Notes: generated by a model from the sequence alone, not told the origin. A stretch of DNA of 64,000 nt from Prorocentrum cordatum (GCA_963575745.1 CAUYUJ010008136.1:443793-507792), one strand, 5' to 3'; positions 21,480 through 33,539 are shown, counted from the stretch's first letter. Program-made: numbers and translations.

Positions 21480-22588
21480 TACAGAGGCGAGCTCTGATTG
21501 GGGAAGTATTAGTATCTTTCACATAGTAAGAACACGAGTACTAACGACAGTAATACGAATATTAACATTACGAAGGCTAATAGTTATAGGAATAAGAAGA
21601 AGGTTGAAAGTTATAAGAATACGACTTATACTACTCTGTAGAGTAATAATACGAATAACGCTAATAACAATAATACGATGACGAGTACTAGCAACACTAC
21701 GGCTAATAACAAAAGACTAAGACGACGAAGCCCACGACGACTACTACTACTATTTCTATTACTACTACTACGAGCCGTACTAGTAGTACGAACAATACTA
21801 ATTCCTCTGCGATTGATACTACAACCAAGACTAATATTACTAACAACACGAACAGGACAATCACGACTAATACGTCGACGAACTCGAGTTGCAAACCTTG
21901 GTACTACTAAGAATAGTACTCATAACAATACTGCGAGTTATAATACGATCGTTATGTACAGTGCTACACATACGAGTACTATTAATAAGACGAAGCAGCA
22001 TGACACTCTGACTAAGGATAATAGTGTCAGTAAATTATTCCTATTAGGAGGATGATTAATGAAACGAATCGTAATATGAAGAGGCACGTTACGACGAAAC
22101 ATAAGAACACGGACGTGACTAATACGGACATTAAGAACATAAACAGGTGAATCAGAATACGAGTGGTAAAACTGATAACAACTGAGGAGAAGAAACCAGC
22201 TTACTATCACTTCAGGATGCACAGAGTTTTAATACGAACACGAACAAGAGGATGATACCATTCATAATCGTAGTAAGAAAACTACTACTACGAACACGAC
22301 CACCAATATCAATAACGAAAGCACGAATGATGCTCTGCATGCTATTACTGATCTTACCAGTACGAGTAACACTATTACGACTACCACACATACTCATACT
22401 ATTAATGATGTGAATGATCCTGCCACTAGTAAGAGTACTTCTAATACTCCTAAATTTATCAGTATTTAGAGTGCAGCCACTACTAATCGTACTGTCAGTA
22501 TTATTAAGGCAGCTACTAATAATTCTGTTCACATTACCAATCATGCTATTCACATGTTATGACTATTACTACTCGTACTAGTAATACG

Positions 22589-22622
<34 letters not shown>

Positions 22623-22795
22623 TGAATACTAATCATACTTGTAATACGACCAATACTTATATGGTATTAATATAAATACCACTGGTATTGTACATACGGA
22701 TAATACAAATACGAATGATAATAATGGTATCAGTTCTGTGGTCAATGAAGTTAAGACTAATGATAGTAGTGATAAGATGACGAAGATCAGGATAA
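21480..22795. repeat. AT-rich island of degenerate ACT/ATA/ACG triplets
   Basis: About 1.3 kb assembled from TAATACGA, ACTACTACT, GAACACGA and AATAATACG words, with a purer ACT run at 22576-22622. Sharply lower GC than the GC-rich flanks. Open frames here are short and low-complexity. Short islands of the same vocabulary recur at 25590-25735 and 62975-63045. Confidence 0.85.
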
Positions 22796-23530
22796 AACGG
22801 AAAGGAGGAGGAGGACGAGGAGGAGGAGGAGGACGAGGAGGACGACCAGGAGGAGGCGGAGGAGGGGGAGGAAGAGGAGGAGGAGAAGGAGATGGACCTT
22901 ACAACGGAGATGAGGAGGAGGAGGAGAAGGAGGAGGAGGAGGAGGAGGAAGAGGAGGGAGGAGGAGGAGGAGGAGGACGCGGAGGAGATGGAGGAGGAGG
23001 AAGAGGAGGAGGAGGAAGAAGAGGAGGGAGGAGGAAACGGAGGAGGAGGAGGAAAAGGAGGAGGAGGAGGAGGTGGGAGGGGGGCACCCCTCCGTCTTGC
23101 CATCTCTCGGGCAGCGTTCGTCTCGATGTTCCCATCTTCGACACCTCCTGCGGCCACTCCCTCGACAAAACCGTCTTGAGATGGATCTTAAAACGGAGAC
23201 GAGGAGGAGGAGGAGGAGGAGGATCAGGAGGAGGAGGAGGAGGAGGAGGGAAGAGGAGGAGGAGGAGACGGAGGAGGAGGAGGAGGAGACGGAGGAGGAG
23301 GAGGAGGAGGAGGAAAAGGAGGAGGATGAGGAAAAGGGAGGAGGAGGAGGATGAGGAGGAGGAGAGGGGAGGAGGAGAGGGAGACAGAGACAGAGGAGGA
23401 GGAGGAGGAGGAGGAGGAGGAGGAGGAAAGAGAGGAGGAGGAGGAGTAGGAGGAGGAGGAGGAGGACGAGGAGCAGGAGGAGGAGGAGGAGGAGGAGGAG
23501 GAGGAGGAGGAAGAGGAGGAGGAGAAGGAT
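22796..23530. repeat. (GGA)n polypurine tract with an internal duplication
   Basis: About 735 bp of GGA/GAG on the plus strand. It is interrupted by GATGGACCTTACAACGGAGA near 22891 and the related GATGGATCTTAAAACGGAGA near 23179, so the tract contains a diverged duplication of about 290 bp. The Gly/Glu/Arg and Ser/Pro frames are spurious. Confidence 0.92.
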
Positions 23531-24002
23531 GAGGATGATGAGAAGGAATGTTGTCTCTCCACATGTCTTATGTTGCTCACATGTCGCTCGATCTATGAAC
23601 TGTGCGGAGCTCGCGCTGAGGAAACATATGATGAGGAGATGGCCGCCGCGGCGGCACGGCGGCAGCGGTGGCGGCGGTCCGTTGGGCGGGCGGTCTTCGC
23701 GGCACTGCCACGTCGGCGGCCACGGCACGGCTTGCTGCTGTGCAGGCGGCCCCTCCGTCAGCCTCGCCGCTGGGCTGCTGGCGGGCGCCCGCCTGATTGC
23801 GGCGTCCCGCCCGGCGCCAGGGCGCCGCCCGCCGCCCGCCGCCCGCCGCCACATGCCGCCGCCACACACCGCCCGCCGCCACCAAGCACCGCCCGTCACT
23901 GTCGCAGCTGTCGCCGCGGTCGTCGCCGTGGTCGTCGTCGCCATCGTCGTGTTGGTGGTGGTGGTCGTCGTCGTCGTGGTCGTTGTCGTCGTGGTCGTCG
24001 TG

Positions 24003-24048
<46 letters not shown>

Positions 24049-24062
24049 TCGTTTCCCTCGTC
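23531..24062. repeat. GC-rich block ending in (GTC)n
   Basis: GGCGGC/CGCC-rich sequence to about 23900, then GTC/GTG triplets from 23920 to 24062. The Val-rich and Asp-rich frames are repeat translations. Confidence 0.8.
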
Positions 24063-25069
24063 ATTGGCTTGGTGGTGGTGGTCGTCGTCGTCTCCCTGCT
24101 CCTCCACGTCGGTTTCTGGCCTACGGGCTTCCTGTCGCTGCGGCTGGACGCGGCTCGGAAAAAGGGTTAGGATAGTGCTTGGGAGGTGTCCATAGTTCTG
24201 AGCGAATTTTTCGGCCTGGGGGTCGGGGACGTTGATATCTGGGTGCCATGACACCACCACGACGGGCCTCTTTGTTGGTCCGCCAAGCCGCCAGTGGCCC
24301 CGCAGCCCTGGCGGGTCGGCCTGTCTCGGGAAATCACGCACCGAGACAGGGTTGGGTCGGGCACGCCAAGGGCACGGGGCGAAGACACATCGAGACAGCG
24401 CTGAGTCATGCAGGCCAAGGGCCTGGGGAGAAGATAAATCGCAACCAGAGCGATCAGGATCGCCCTCATAGCGCTCCAGAACGTCGGCAACGCCCTATGC
24501 ATCCTCCAGATTCCAGGTCTCTCTCTCTCAGAGATTACTGCTTTGTACCATCCCGATTTTGCCTTCCTCCTTTCCCCCACATCTGGCGCTTCGAACGTAT
24601 GATTGTTTCACTCGCGGCCCCAGAGCTCTAGACCCACTTCCAGGGAGCAGTTTTGTGTTTTCCATCCCTTTGACGGAGGGGGGTGGAAATAACCCCCCCC
24701 CTCCCCACATTCGTTTTCTAATCGTTGCCCCCCCCCCCCCCCCCCCCCCTACCTTGCCAAAGGCACCTCAGAAGGAATTGGACGCCAGAGACTCCCAGGG
24801 GCCGCACCCGCACTCACCACCAGGACTTCCCCAACCAGGATTTCCTCCCCATCCCGTCCCCCTCCCTTCAGTCTCAGCTGTTTGTTTGTCTCGCAGTCAC
24901 AGTGCATGTCCGAATCTTCCAAGAGGCTGTGGCCTCCCCATCTTGGTTTCAATGAGGCCCGGACAGTCGTCCGCAAAGGTGGTCCGTTCGTTCGCTTGTT
25001 CGGGAGTCTCCGTACCACACGGCGGCCCCCCGACCGCTGTCCCAGAATCCCCCCTGCTCTCAACCTGAA
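24063..25069. other. No supported gene; contains a 22-base poly-C run
   Basis: Mixed sequence with a pure C run at 24728-24749. Open frames change composition abruptly and none was accepted. Confidence 0.5.
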
Positions 25070-25078
25070 ATGGCCTCG

Positions 25079-25475
25079 GGGACCGAACAAAAACTGCCTC
25101 CAGAGGCCGAGAGAGAGACGACGGGTCTGAACCAGTTCGATCCTTCGGATGTCTGGGCCCCCCTCTCGCGAGAGCTGGCCGCGGCTCTCGAGAGCCCTCT
25201 CGCCGAACCCGCGGCCGCCTCCGCCCCGCGCTCCGAAGCCGCCGCCCCGGCGCCAGGCGTGCCAGGCGCGGGGCGCGCCGCCAGCAGCTGCGCGCCCGGG
25301 GCGGCAACGTGGCGACGGAGCTCCGGCCCGCCGACGTGCAGGCGGCCATCCTCGGCACTTCGGGGGGCGTCGTTGCCGTCGGTTGTCGTCGCGTCCTCCT
25401 CTTCCTCTTTCTCCTCCTCCTCCGTCTCTTTCTTCGGTTCCCTCCGCAGCCCTCCTCCTCCGTCTCCTTTTCGTG

Positions 25476-25517
<42 letters not shown>

Positions 25518-26354
25518 TCGTCGTCGTCGTCGTCGCGACCGCGCCCGCTCCCGCTGATGGGCAGGCGGCCTCCGCTCTTCTTCAGAAGTTGAAGAGTAAT
25601 ACTGTATTGATAATGATAATACCGGCAATCACGATGATAATACCAATAACAATAACAATAGTAATATTAGTAAGACCAAGACGAATCATAGCATTAATCA
25701 TTCGAATACTCACAGTACTCAGAATGCTAAAAAAGAGGTTCCCGTTTTTGGCATCCAGTGGCCATTTCCTGGCCCTGGGGCCCCCAGGAATTGGCCAACA
25801 TGGAACGGCTCGACGATCGAAGAGCCGCCTATCATTCAAGATTGAACGAGCCACGCGGTGTCAGAAACCACGGTCGGGGTCGTCACGGCACGAACTTGCC
25901 GTATTCGCCGTACAGCTTCGGGTCGCACCAGGACCAAGAACAACACTGGCTTTGGAGGGGTACCCCGTGTACTTCGTGCTTGGGCTCTCTCTTCCCGGGG
26001 CGTGCTCTTCGTTCGGTGTATCTCCGTGGGCCCTGGGCCTTCGGCGAGGGAGTTGTGTTCTTGGCCTGCGGTCCGGTGGCAACTTCTCGATTGCATCTTT
26101 TTGCCCCATCTGGGGGCGTCGTCGTCGTCGTCGTCGTCCTCCTGCTCTCGCATAGCAGGAATGGATCATGGGGGTTGTAGTCGTGGTAGTAGTGATTTTT
26201 GTCGTCATCTTCGTCATCGTGGTCGTCTTCGTCGTCGTGGTCGTCTTCGTCGTCGTGGTCGTCATGGTCGTCGTGGTCGTCTTCGTCGTCGTGGTCGTCT
26301 TCGCCGTCGTGGTCGTCGTCGCCGTCGTGGTCGTGGTCGTCGTCGCCGTCGTTG

Positions 26355-26411
<57 letters not shown>

Positions 26412-26650
26412 TCGTTGTGTCGTTGTCGTGCTGCTGCTGGAGAGCAGGAACCGGCATGAGCAGCTCAGGTCGGTGCGAGTTTCTCAGGTCGGCGCTGCGC
26501 CACCCTCCTCACATCCCCAGGCGGCACCTCGCGCTGCCCCTGTCGCGCTCCGCCCGCCGCCCAGGGGTGAGGGGAGGGGGTCCAGCGCCGACCCAGGAGA
26601 TCTACGCAGACCTCCGGCGGCTCATGTCCGTGCAACATATTTGTTCTCCT
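25079..26650 (+). CDS. Candidate exon cluster, function unknown
   Basis: Three patches of plausible protein lie in order between triplet repeats. They are LPPEAERETTGLNQFDPSDV followed by WAPLSRELAAALESPLAE (about 25095-25210), RRAAYHSRLNEPRGVRNHGR with GTNLPYSPYSFGSHQDQEQ (about 25820-25950), and APTQEIYADLRRLMSVQ (about 26588-26640). They are in different frames and are separated by GTC repeats and an AT-rich island. Splice sites were not fixed and no domain was recognised. This could be a spliced gene or coincidental open frame in GC-rich DNA. Confidence 0.2.
25469..25545. repeat. (GTC)n microsatellite
   Basis: GTC/GTT triplets, the first of three GTC tracts between 25.4 and 26.5 kb. Confidence 0.9.
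25590..25735. repeat. Small AT-rich triplet island
   Basis: AATAATAC, GATAATAAT and AACAATAAC words of the same vocabulary as the 21.5-22.8 kb island, set in GC-rich DNA. Confidence 0.7.
26110..26425. repeat. (GTC)n / (GTCGTG)n microsatellite
   Basis: A short GTC run at 26117-26138, then GTC/TTC/GTG triplets from about 26200 to 26420. Confidence 0.92.
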
Positions 26651-27503
26651 ATTCTCCTCCTCCTAGTGTTCTCGTCTCTTGGACCTCCCTCGGCCGCGCC
26701 ACGGCTGGGCTCTGGTCGGAGAACGGGGCTACGACGGTGTGCGGATTGAGGGTCCAGGGATGATGCCATGAGGTGTGTGGTGTCGGTTTTGAGCGGATCA
26801 TGGGCAGGAAAAGGTTTGCCATGAAGCTGACAGAAATGAGTCCTGCGTGAGAAGAGTCCTGAGATTGGTCGCCGTTGTCGGCCTCTGGGGTCCCTCCAGG
26901 GCCCGGGGATCGACACAGAAACGACTCAGGATGACAAGCGGATCCAAATGAACGCTCTGGGGTCCAGGATTCAGGGTTTTTGCCCTATAGCATAGTAGGT
27001 GGACGTCAATAATCGATGACGCCTGCGGCGAGGCACCGCCGGCGCCCCCTGCCTCTCTGGAATTGCCTATGTGTCCAACGTGCTGGGGCACGGGGTGGCC
27101 CTCTGGAGCCGTCTGGGGGCAGTCCTCGGGCTCTTTCCAAGCCTTCTGAGCCTTCTTCGGGGCCTGCTGGGGCCAATCTTGGGCCATCTCGAGGTGCTCT
27201 GGGGCCGACTTGGGACTTGGGGCACTCGTGGGCCGTCTGGCGCGTTCGTATTTGACCGTTCGTGGGTCTCCCAGGTCTCCTACCAAATTACGCAGGAGAA
27301 CTGAGGACCTGGGATACTCAGTAACGAATGGGCGAAGTGCCTATATGATCGAGTTCGTGCCAGCTTCACTACAATTGGGGACATTTTGGAATGTCCACGC
27401 GACGCTTCAGAATGGAAGTATCTTATGTTGTGTGTTTATCAGAAGATGTGACGTGATGCCAGATCGCTTTCCTGCCGAGAGAGCGAGCGAGAGAGAGAGA
27501 GGG
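26651..27503. other. No supported gene; part of a dispersed GC-rich repeat
   Basis: A segment at about 27100-27165 (TCTGG.GCCGTCT.GGGGCAG, CTCTTTCCAAGCCTTCT) is homologous to 27990-28045. Nothing else was recognised. Confidence 0.4.
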
Positions 27504-27647
27504 CTTGAACCAAATACCAATGGCATTCGACAAACTTGTAACACAGTCCAGAGCGTATTGGGCAAACCGAACTGGCTTGAGCCAAACACCAATGGTATTC
27601 GGCAGACATGTAAAACACTCTGCAGCGTATGGGGCAAACCGAATTGC
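27504..27647. repeat. Tandem duplication, two 72-bp units
   Basis: Units at 27504-27575 and 27576-27647 share CTTGA.CCAAA.ACCAATGG and GGGCAAACCGAA, with scattered substitutions. The unit is a multiple of three, so the forward frame EPNTNGIRQTC repeats. Confidence 0.9.
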
Positions 27648-28622
27648 ATTCCGCCTGGTGAAACTGCCCACAGCTTGCGTCGAAGTCTGTATTAGGCATG
27701 TGGAGTCGACGACGTTTGAAGACAATTAAATGTAGTTTCGCACCGTATGGATGATGTTGTTGCTCATGTGATCTTCAGAGGTGCGTATACACAGCACGCC
27801 TGTTTAAAACATGTGATGCCGCCCTGCCCGTTCTTTTCCATTTTTTTGTTCTCCATATTTTCCAGCCGCACGCGATGTAAATAAAGAGTCGGGTGACGCG
27901 CCGCTGCTCCCGTAAAGTGGAGAGTAAAGGCTGGCACCGTCTCTTTTCGCCCACGCGCTCCGGCGTATGGCTTGTTTGACTGACTTGGGGGACTCTCTGG
28001 GCCGTCTTGGGGCAGCACTGCGGCTCTCGAATGCCTTCTTAGGGCCCTCTTAAGCCGTTATGCCTGTCTTGGGCGCCTCCCGGGGCCGTCGCGGACGCTG
28101 CAAAGCCCAAAAACGCCAGCTTTCGGGACTTGACTCGGGGGTGGCGCGATATGCCGAATGGCCGGTGGGAGCCCCATGGAAGGGCAACGACATTATTTTT
28201 GAATCTGGCACGCCAAGCGCCCCTGTCGCAAGCACCAGGGGCGGCGGATCGAAGATGCATGTGGCGACTGACCGCCGCCCACTGCCTTTTGGAAGCACTT
28301 GTGTCGTGAGATGTCGAGCTGAACTGCGGCCACGCTAGTGGACTGTATGTTCGCCCACCCGTTGCGGAAATCCATTGGGGAAGCAGTAGGGAGGAGCTTT
28401 CTAGGGCCATCTCGGGGCTGCCTTGGGGATCTTTTCTGGCTTTTTCCCAACCCTCCTGTGTTGGGTACTCGTTTTGAATAGAGCACTGTGGTGTGGTCTC
28501 CACCTTCCTCCTCCTCCCGCCTCCCGCCTCCTCTCTCCCCTCTTCGTCTCTTCTCTTGCTCTTACCTCCTCACCCTCTTCTCTTCGCTCCTCCTCTCCTC
28601 GCTTGCTTTTTACCTATCTTTA
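27648..28622. other. No supported gene
   Basis: Contains the second copy of the dispersed GC-rich repeat (27990-28045) and a CT-rich stretch at 28500-28620 leading into the satellite. Confidence 0.4.
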
Positions 28623-29745
28623 CCTCGCCATCTCTGGGGCGCTGCGATCTGTGAAACTGTCGCCACTTTCGAGGGCTGCTGGGGTGGCCAGCGAAATGAC
28701 GCCCCACGGGGACTCAGATTAGACCTCGCCATCCCTGGGGGGCTGCGATCTGTGAAACTGTCGCCACTTTCGAGGGCTGCTGGGGTGGCCAGCGGAGTGA
28801 CGCCCACGGGGACTCAGATTAGACCTCGCCATCCTGGGGGGCTGCGATCTGTGAAACTGTCGCCACTTTCGAGGGCTGCTGGGGTGGCCAGCGGAGTGAC
28901 GCCCTACGGGGACTCAGATTAGACCTCGCCATCCCTGGGGGGCTGCGATCTGTGAAACTGTCGCCACTTTCGAGGGCTGCTGGGGGGCCAGCGCAGTGAC
29001 GCCCACGGGGACTCAGATTAGACCTCGCCATCTCTGGGGGGCTGCGATCTGTGAAACTGTCGCCACTTTCGAGGGCTGCTGGGGTGGCCAGCGGAGTGAC
29101 GCCCCACGGGGACTCAGATTAGACCTCGCCAGAAACTGTCGCCACTTTCGAGGGCTGCTAGGGTGGCCAGCGGAGTGACGCCCCACGGGGACTCAGATTA
29201 GACCTCGCCATCCCTGGGGGGCTGCGATCTGTGAAACTGTCGCCACTTTCGAGGGCTGCTGGGGTGGCCAGCGGAGTGACGCCCTACGGGGACTCAGATT
29301 AGACCTCGCCATCCCTGGGGGGCTGCGATCTGTGAAACTGTCGCCACTTTCGAGGGCTGCTGGGGTGGCCAGCGCAGTGACGCCCTACGGGGACTCAGAT
29401 TAGACCTCGCCATCCGTGGGGGGGCTGCGATCTGTGAGACTGTCGCCACTTTCGAGGGCTGCTGGGGTGGCCAGCGGAGTGACGCCCTACGGGGACTCAG
29501 AATAGACCTCGCCATCCCTGGGGGGCTGCGATCTGCGAAACTGTCGCCACTTTCGAGGGCTGCTGGGGTGGCCAGCGGAGTGACGCCCCACGGGGACTCA
29601 GATTAGACCTCGCCATCTCTGGGGGGCTGCGATCTGCGAACCTGTCGCCACTTTCGAGGGGTGCTGGGGTGGCCAGCGGAGTGACGTCATACGGGGATTC
29701 AGATTAGACTTCGCCATCCCTGGAGGGCTGCGATCTGTGAAAATG
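28623..29745. repeat. Satellite array, 100-101-bp unit, about 11 copies
   Basis: Units begin CCTCGCCATCCCTGGGG at about 28623, 28724, 28824, 28924, 29023, 29124, 29203, 29304, 29405, 29507, 29608 and 29709. Each carries CTGCGATCTGTGAAACTGTC, GCCACTTTCGAGGGCTGCTG and GACGCCC.ACGGGGACTCAG. One unit lacks about 22 bp (29124). The last unit loses homology after the GTGAAA near 29741. Units are highly similar, so homogenisation is recent or ongoing. There are no unique spacers. Confidence 0.97.
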
Positions 29746-30593
29746 TGTCATTTCCCGCGGGCCGCCCGCAGACCTGGCGGCGCGCCTGCGAACGTTCAGC
29801 TCCCGCACTAAATGTGCAGGGGTGAGGCGGAGAAGCTAGCGGGCGAGCTAAGTCTCGCTCGCTTCTTGCACTTACTATAAGCAGGTTTGAGCCTGTGGAA
29901 CGCTGCGACGACATGGCGCAGGCAGCGCTCAGTGTTTAGCGTGTACCTGAAAACGCGGCGCTTTTCTGTCTCCTCCCGCCACCTTCATTGTCGTCCTATT
30001 CCCCGCTTCACCTGCTCCATGCATGCTGCTGCTGCCGCGATGGCCTTTCGCCCCCCCATTCCATCCTCCTCCTGCCCCTCGTTCCCGTCCCCGTTCTTCT
30101 TCGAGCCTGGGGCCTCGATCCTCGTTCTTTCGATCGTCGTCCTGTGAGTCGTGCAACGCATGCGCGTCCCATGTAGATTGCGCAACAAGTCACCGTGTCT
30201 ACATTGTCGTTGTTCCTGCTAATGTTGGCCTACTCCTCTTGCCACTTGATGCACATGGGTTGGGTACGTCGCAGGGTAATTGGGGGCCTCCTGGGGCCCA
30301 CTCGGGCCATCAAGGCTCCCCAAGAGTTCATCAGGGCGGCCCCGTGGGACCGTCTTAGGACATATTGGAAGTGTGGATTCCAAACTATGCTCCAGAGGCT
30401 TCGGGAAATTGACGACCCGAGAGAACAGAACGCCCAGGAGCGCCCAAGAATTCCAGAAATCCGGGGTCCGGGCAATTCGAAAGGACACGAGGTCATTCCT
30501 TTCAGTGTCTCCGACACGGTGGCGGATGCGACCACCGATTCCTGCCAGGCCTATCCTTGGCCCAGACACATGACGTGGCAGGCTTTGGCGGGC
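29746..30593. other. No supported gene
   Basis: Mixed sequence. Includes GGGGCCTCCTGGGGCCCAC-type segments near 30270-30310 that resemble the dispersed GC-rich repeat at 27.1 and 28.0 kb. Confidence 0.4.
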
Positions 30594-30943
30594 CCCCTGG
30601 GCCCCAGGCCCCGCCGATATCTAGACTGGCCTTTCTCCGAGTACCGTCAACCCGCATAGTAATGATGAATCACTTTCCAAGATTACCCTTGCATCTTTCC
30701 CTTTGGCCCATCCGTGGCTGTCTTCGATGGCCGCGCCCCGCCAGAAAAGTGTCGACACGGCCTTCCAAGGTTCTTGCATCCTTATCGTGCGTCCTGACTG
30801 TGCGGGTGGTTTGTGCACACCTGCACCGCTCCTGGATGGTGCAGTGCTGCGGCTTGTTGTCTTTGTGCTCCGCCTCCTTCCCGACGACCCCTCCGGGCCC
30901 CAGGCCCCCCCGATATCTAGATTTGCCTTTTTCCGAGTAGTCA
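30594..30943. repeat. Direct repeat pair of about 50 bp
   Basis: GGGCCCCAGGCCCC followed by CCGATATCTAGA and CCTTT.TCCGAGTA occurs at about 30597-30643 and 30896-30941, bracketing the left arm of the inverted repeat. Confidence 0.85.
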
Positions 30944-31316
30944 GGGTGTTTATGCTGTTGCGCGGCGAAGGCCCAGGCGAACGGGGAGGCCAAGGCCCAC
31001 GAGTTCGCGGCCGAGGCGCGGCAGGCCGCGAAGCTGCGGGCCGAGAAGGACAGGGCGGCCCGACTGGGGGGTCGTCGGGGAGGAGGCGGAGCACGAAGAC
31101 TGCAAGCCGCAGCACTGCACCGTCCAGGAGCGGTGCAGGCGTGTACAGTCAACCCGTGTAAGAAGGACGCGCGGTAAGGATGCACGGGCCTTGGAAGGCC
31201 ATGCCGACACTTTGCGAGCGGGGCACGGCCGACGAAAGTGGCCATGGATGGACCGAAGAGGCAAGGATGCAGGGGTACCCTTGGGAAGGTTGCCCGTCAT
31301 TACTCTGCGGGTTGAC
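30645..31316. repeat. Large imperfect inverted repeat, arms about 245 bp
   Basis: The left arm, 30645-30890, pairs with the right arm, 31069-31316, around a spacer of about 180 bp. Matching blocks, left versus reverse complement of right: GTCAACCCGCA.AGTAATGA, CATGGCCTTCCAAGG/CACGGCCTTCCAAGG, CTGCACCGCTCCTGGA followed by GGTGCAGTGCTGCGGCTTG, and GTGCTCCGCCTCCT. Identity is roughly four in five by eye. Consistent with a foldback or MITE-like element, or with an inverted duplication. Confidence 0.75.
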
Positions 31317-32110
31317 TGTAGTAGTCAGCTGTCTCCCAGGTCTGCCCGTCAGTCCGTCCCTCGGTCGCTCTGTCCGTCTTGTCCGTCACGCTTCGACCGA
31401 CGCCGTGCGTCGCTTCCCGCTCTTCGGCCTCCCTCCTCCGCCTCCCTCCGCCGCCGCCGCCCTTTGCTCTTCGTCCTCTGAGTCCGCCGCCCTCTATGCC
31501 CCTTCCGCCCTCGAAGCGTTCTCGTGTCCTGCAGGGCACTGGCTGGCTCGGAGCCACTCTCGGCGCCCTGCCTCGACCACCTCTTGCGATCTTGGGCCCC
31601 TTCTTGCGGGCCGTCGGCTTCGCTGGACGGCCCGCCCCCCTCTCCCCCTGGTGGGCACGTTGCCGGTGCGTCATCGGCAACTACTCCCAAAAACGACCTC
31701 TGCCGTAGGCCGCGGCACCTCACGGTTGCGCTTTTTCGGGCGTCGCGCAAGTGTGCTCCCCTCGCATCTCTCTTCTCCTAAACCTTTCCCTCTCCTGTCC
31801 TCCTTCCTGGTCTCCTCCGCCTTGGAGGCTACGGCAGACACTGTCCGCATTGGCGTTCGTTCGTTTGCCTATCCACCTCTCCCTATTCCTCATGGCCCCC
31901 CTCTCTCACACCCTGCTCTCTGCAATCTGCCCTCTCCGCCCTCTCTCTCTGCTCTCTTCCCCTCTCCTCTCCCTTTATTTTGCTCGAACAGAGATTTAGT
32001 TAACATCCTAGACCCAGGGTAAATGGGATCCACGGGGCACTGCAGGTGAAGCATTCTGCTATTATTCTTCGGAGATGGGGTCTCCGCATATTACCCAGCA
32101 TCACCACCAG
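31317..32110. other. CT-rich sequence without a supported gene
   Basis: Pyrimidine-rich plus strand from 31330 to 31990. The Ser/Leu/Pro and Gly/Arg frames look compositional. Confidence 0.4.
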
Positions 32111-32325
32111 CTCGAGTGTCATTGCGGGCTCTCGCCCACTCCCACACCACCCTCATAGCAATGGAAGGCTCGATTGTCATTGCGGGCCCCGCCCACTCCC
32201 ATAACTCTCCCCATGACATTGGGTATCTCGAGCGTCACAGCGGGCACACATCTACTCATGTCCCCCACAACACTGGCAAGCTCGAGCGTCATCGCGGGCA
32301 CCCGCGTGACCCTTCCAGCTCATAA
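32111..32325. repeat. Diverged tandem repeat, four units of 54-58 bp
   Basis: Units start CTCGAGTGTCATTGCGGGC or a variant at 32111, 32169, 32227 and 32281, and contain CCCACTCCCA.A.C and CA.TGG.A.G. Confidence 0.8.
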
Positions 32326-32995
32326 GGAACATCCTTCGGACTGCGGAATTACGTCCATCACGCAAACTCATTTTGTTGGGGGGGCTTTGTTTCATACCAG
32401 CTCCTGGGAAGAGCAATCATAATGGAGCGCATTTCCTGAGTGTGAGTGAGCATCCGGCCAGGGCGCGTGGAAGGAAGTTGCGAATTTTAGGGCCTTTCTG
32501 GCCATGGCGTCTCGGAGTAAGTCGTGAGGGAGTATCGAGCGGGAGCCGTTGTTGTCGTAGCTGGGCCTTGAAGTGCTGGACATGGGGCATAAACCCGCTT
32601 TCGAGTGGGAGCTTCGTTTTCCGAGAAATTGTAGCCAGCGTCGAAGCGAGAGCGCCCAGAGCCGTGTCAATGTATCAGTAATTGTTATTTCTTAGATGTG
32701 AGTATTCGATGCCGACCCGGCAGGCGAAGACTGAGCCGACGAGGACGACGTTTCTCGGCGGCGGTGTTTTGGCGACATCGTTTCGACGGCGACGCTTCGA
32801 CGATGGCGGCGGCGGCTGTGTCGACGGCAGCGACGGCGGCCACCGCCGGGAAGGCCACGACGGAGGCACCCGCGGGCGTCGAGGACAACGCGATGATCGC
32901 GAGTGCGCCCGCGGGCGAGGCGCTGGCCACGGGGGGCGAGGTCGCGGCGGCCGCGGCGGAGGAGTGCCTTGCCTTGCCGCGAAGAGGGAGACGGC
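32326..32995. other. No firmly supported gene; Ala-rich frame at 32698-33006
   Basis: A forward frame with ATG near 32803 (MAAAAVSTAATAATAG) ends with RRGRRLRQ just inside the GAT tract. It is Ala-rich with some balance but no motif, and could equally be GC-driven open frame. Confidence 0.3.
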
Positions 32996-33506
32996 TACGA
33001 CAATGATGACGACCACGACGATGACGACGACGACGATGATGATGATGATGATGATGGCGATGATGACAGCGACGACCACCACGACGAAGCTGACCATGAT
33101 GATGACGATGACGATTATGACGAGGCTGGTGATGATTCTGGTAATGATGACGATGATGACGATGCTGCTGCTGCTGATTATGATGATGACGATGATGATG
33201 ATGATGATGATGATGACGATGCTGATGATAATGATGCAGGAGATGATGATGACGAGGACGACACAGATGATGGTGATGCTGATGTTGACGCTGATGTCGA
33301 TGTTGATGACGGCGATGATGAAGAAGACGATGGCGATGACGATGACGATGACGATTATTCTTATGATGATGAAGATTATGATGATGATTATGGTGCTGAT
33401 GACGACGATGATGCTGATGACACTGATGATAATGATGTTAATGACGGCAAGTACGACAAAGATGATGATGATGGTGATGATGAGGACGATGGCGATGATG
33501 ACGACA

Positions 33507-33539
<33 letters not shown>

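Noticed and set aside
22787-24064. 425-codon reverse Thr/Leu/Ser ORF and the forward Gly/Glu/Arg ORFs
   Set aside because: Products of the GGA and GTC tracts.
28623-29745. Regularly spaced repeats considered as a CRISPR array
   Set aside because: Units are contiguous 100-bp satellite copies with no unique spacers, and the genome is eukaryotic.
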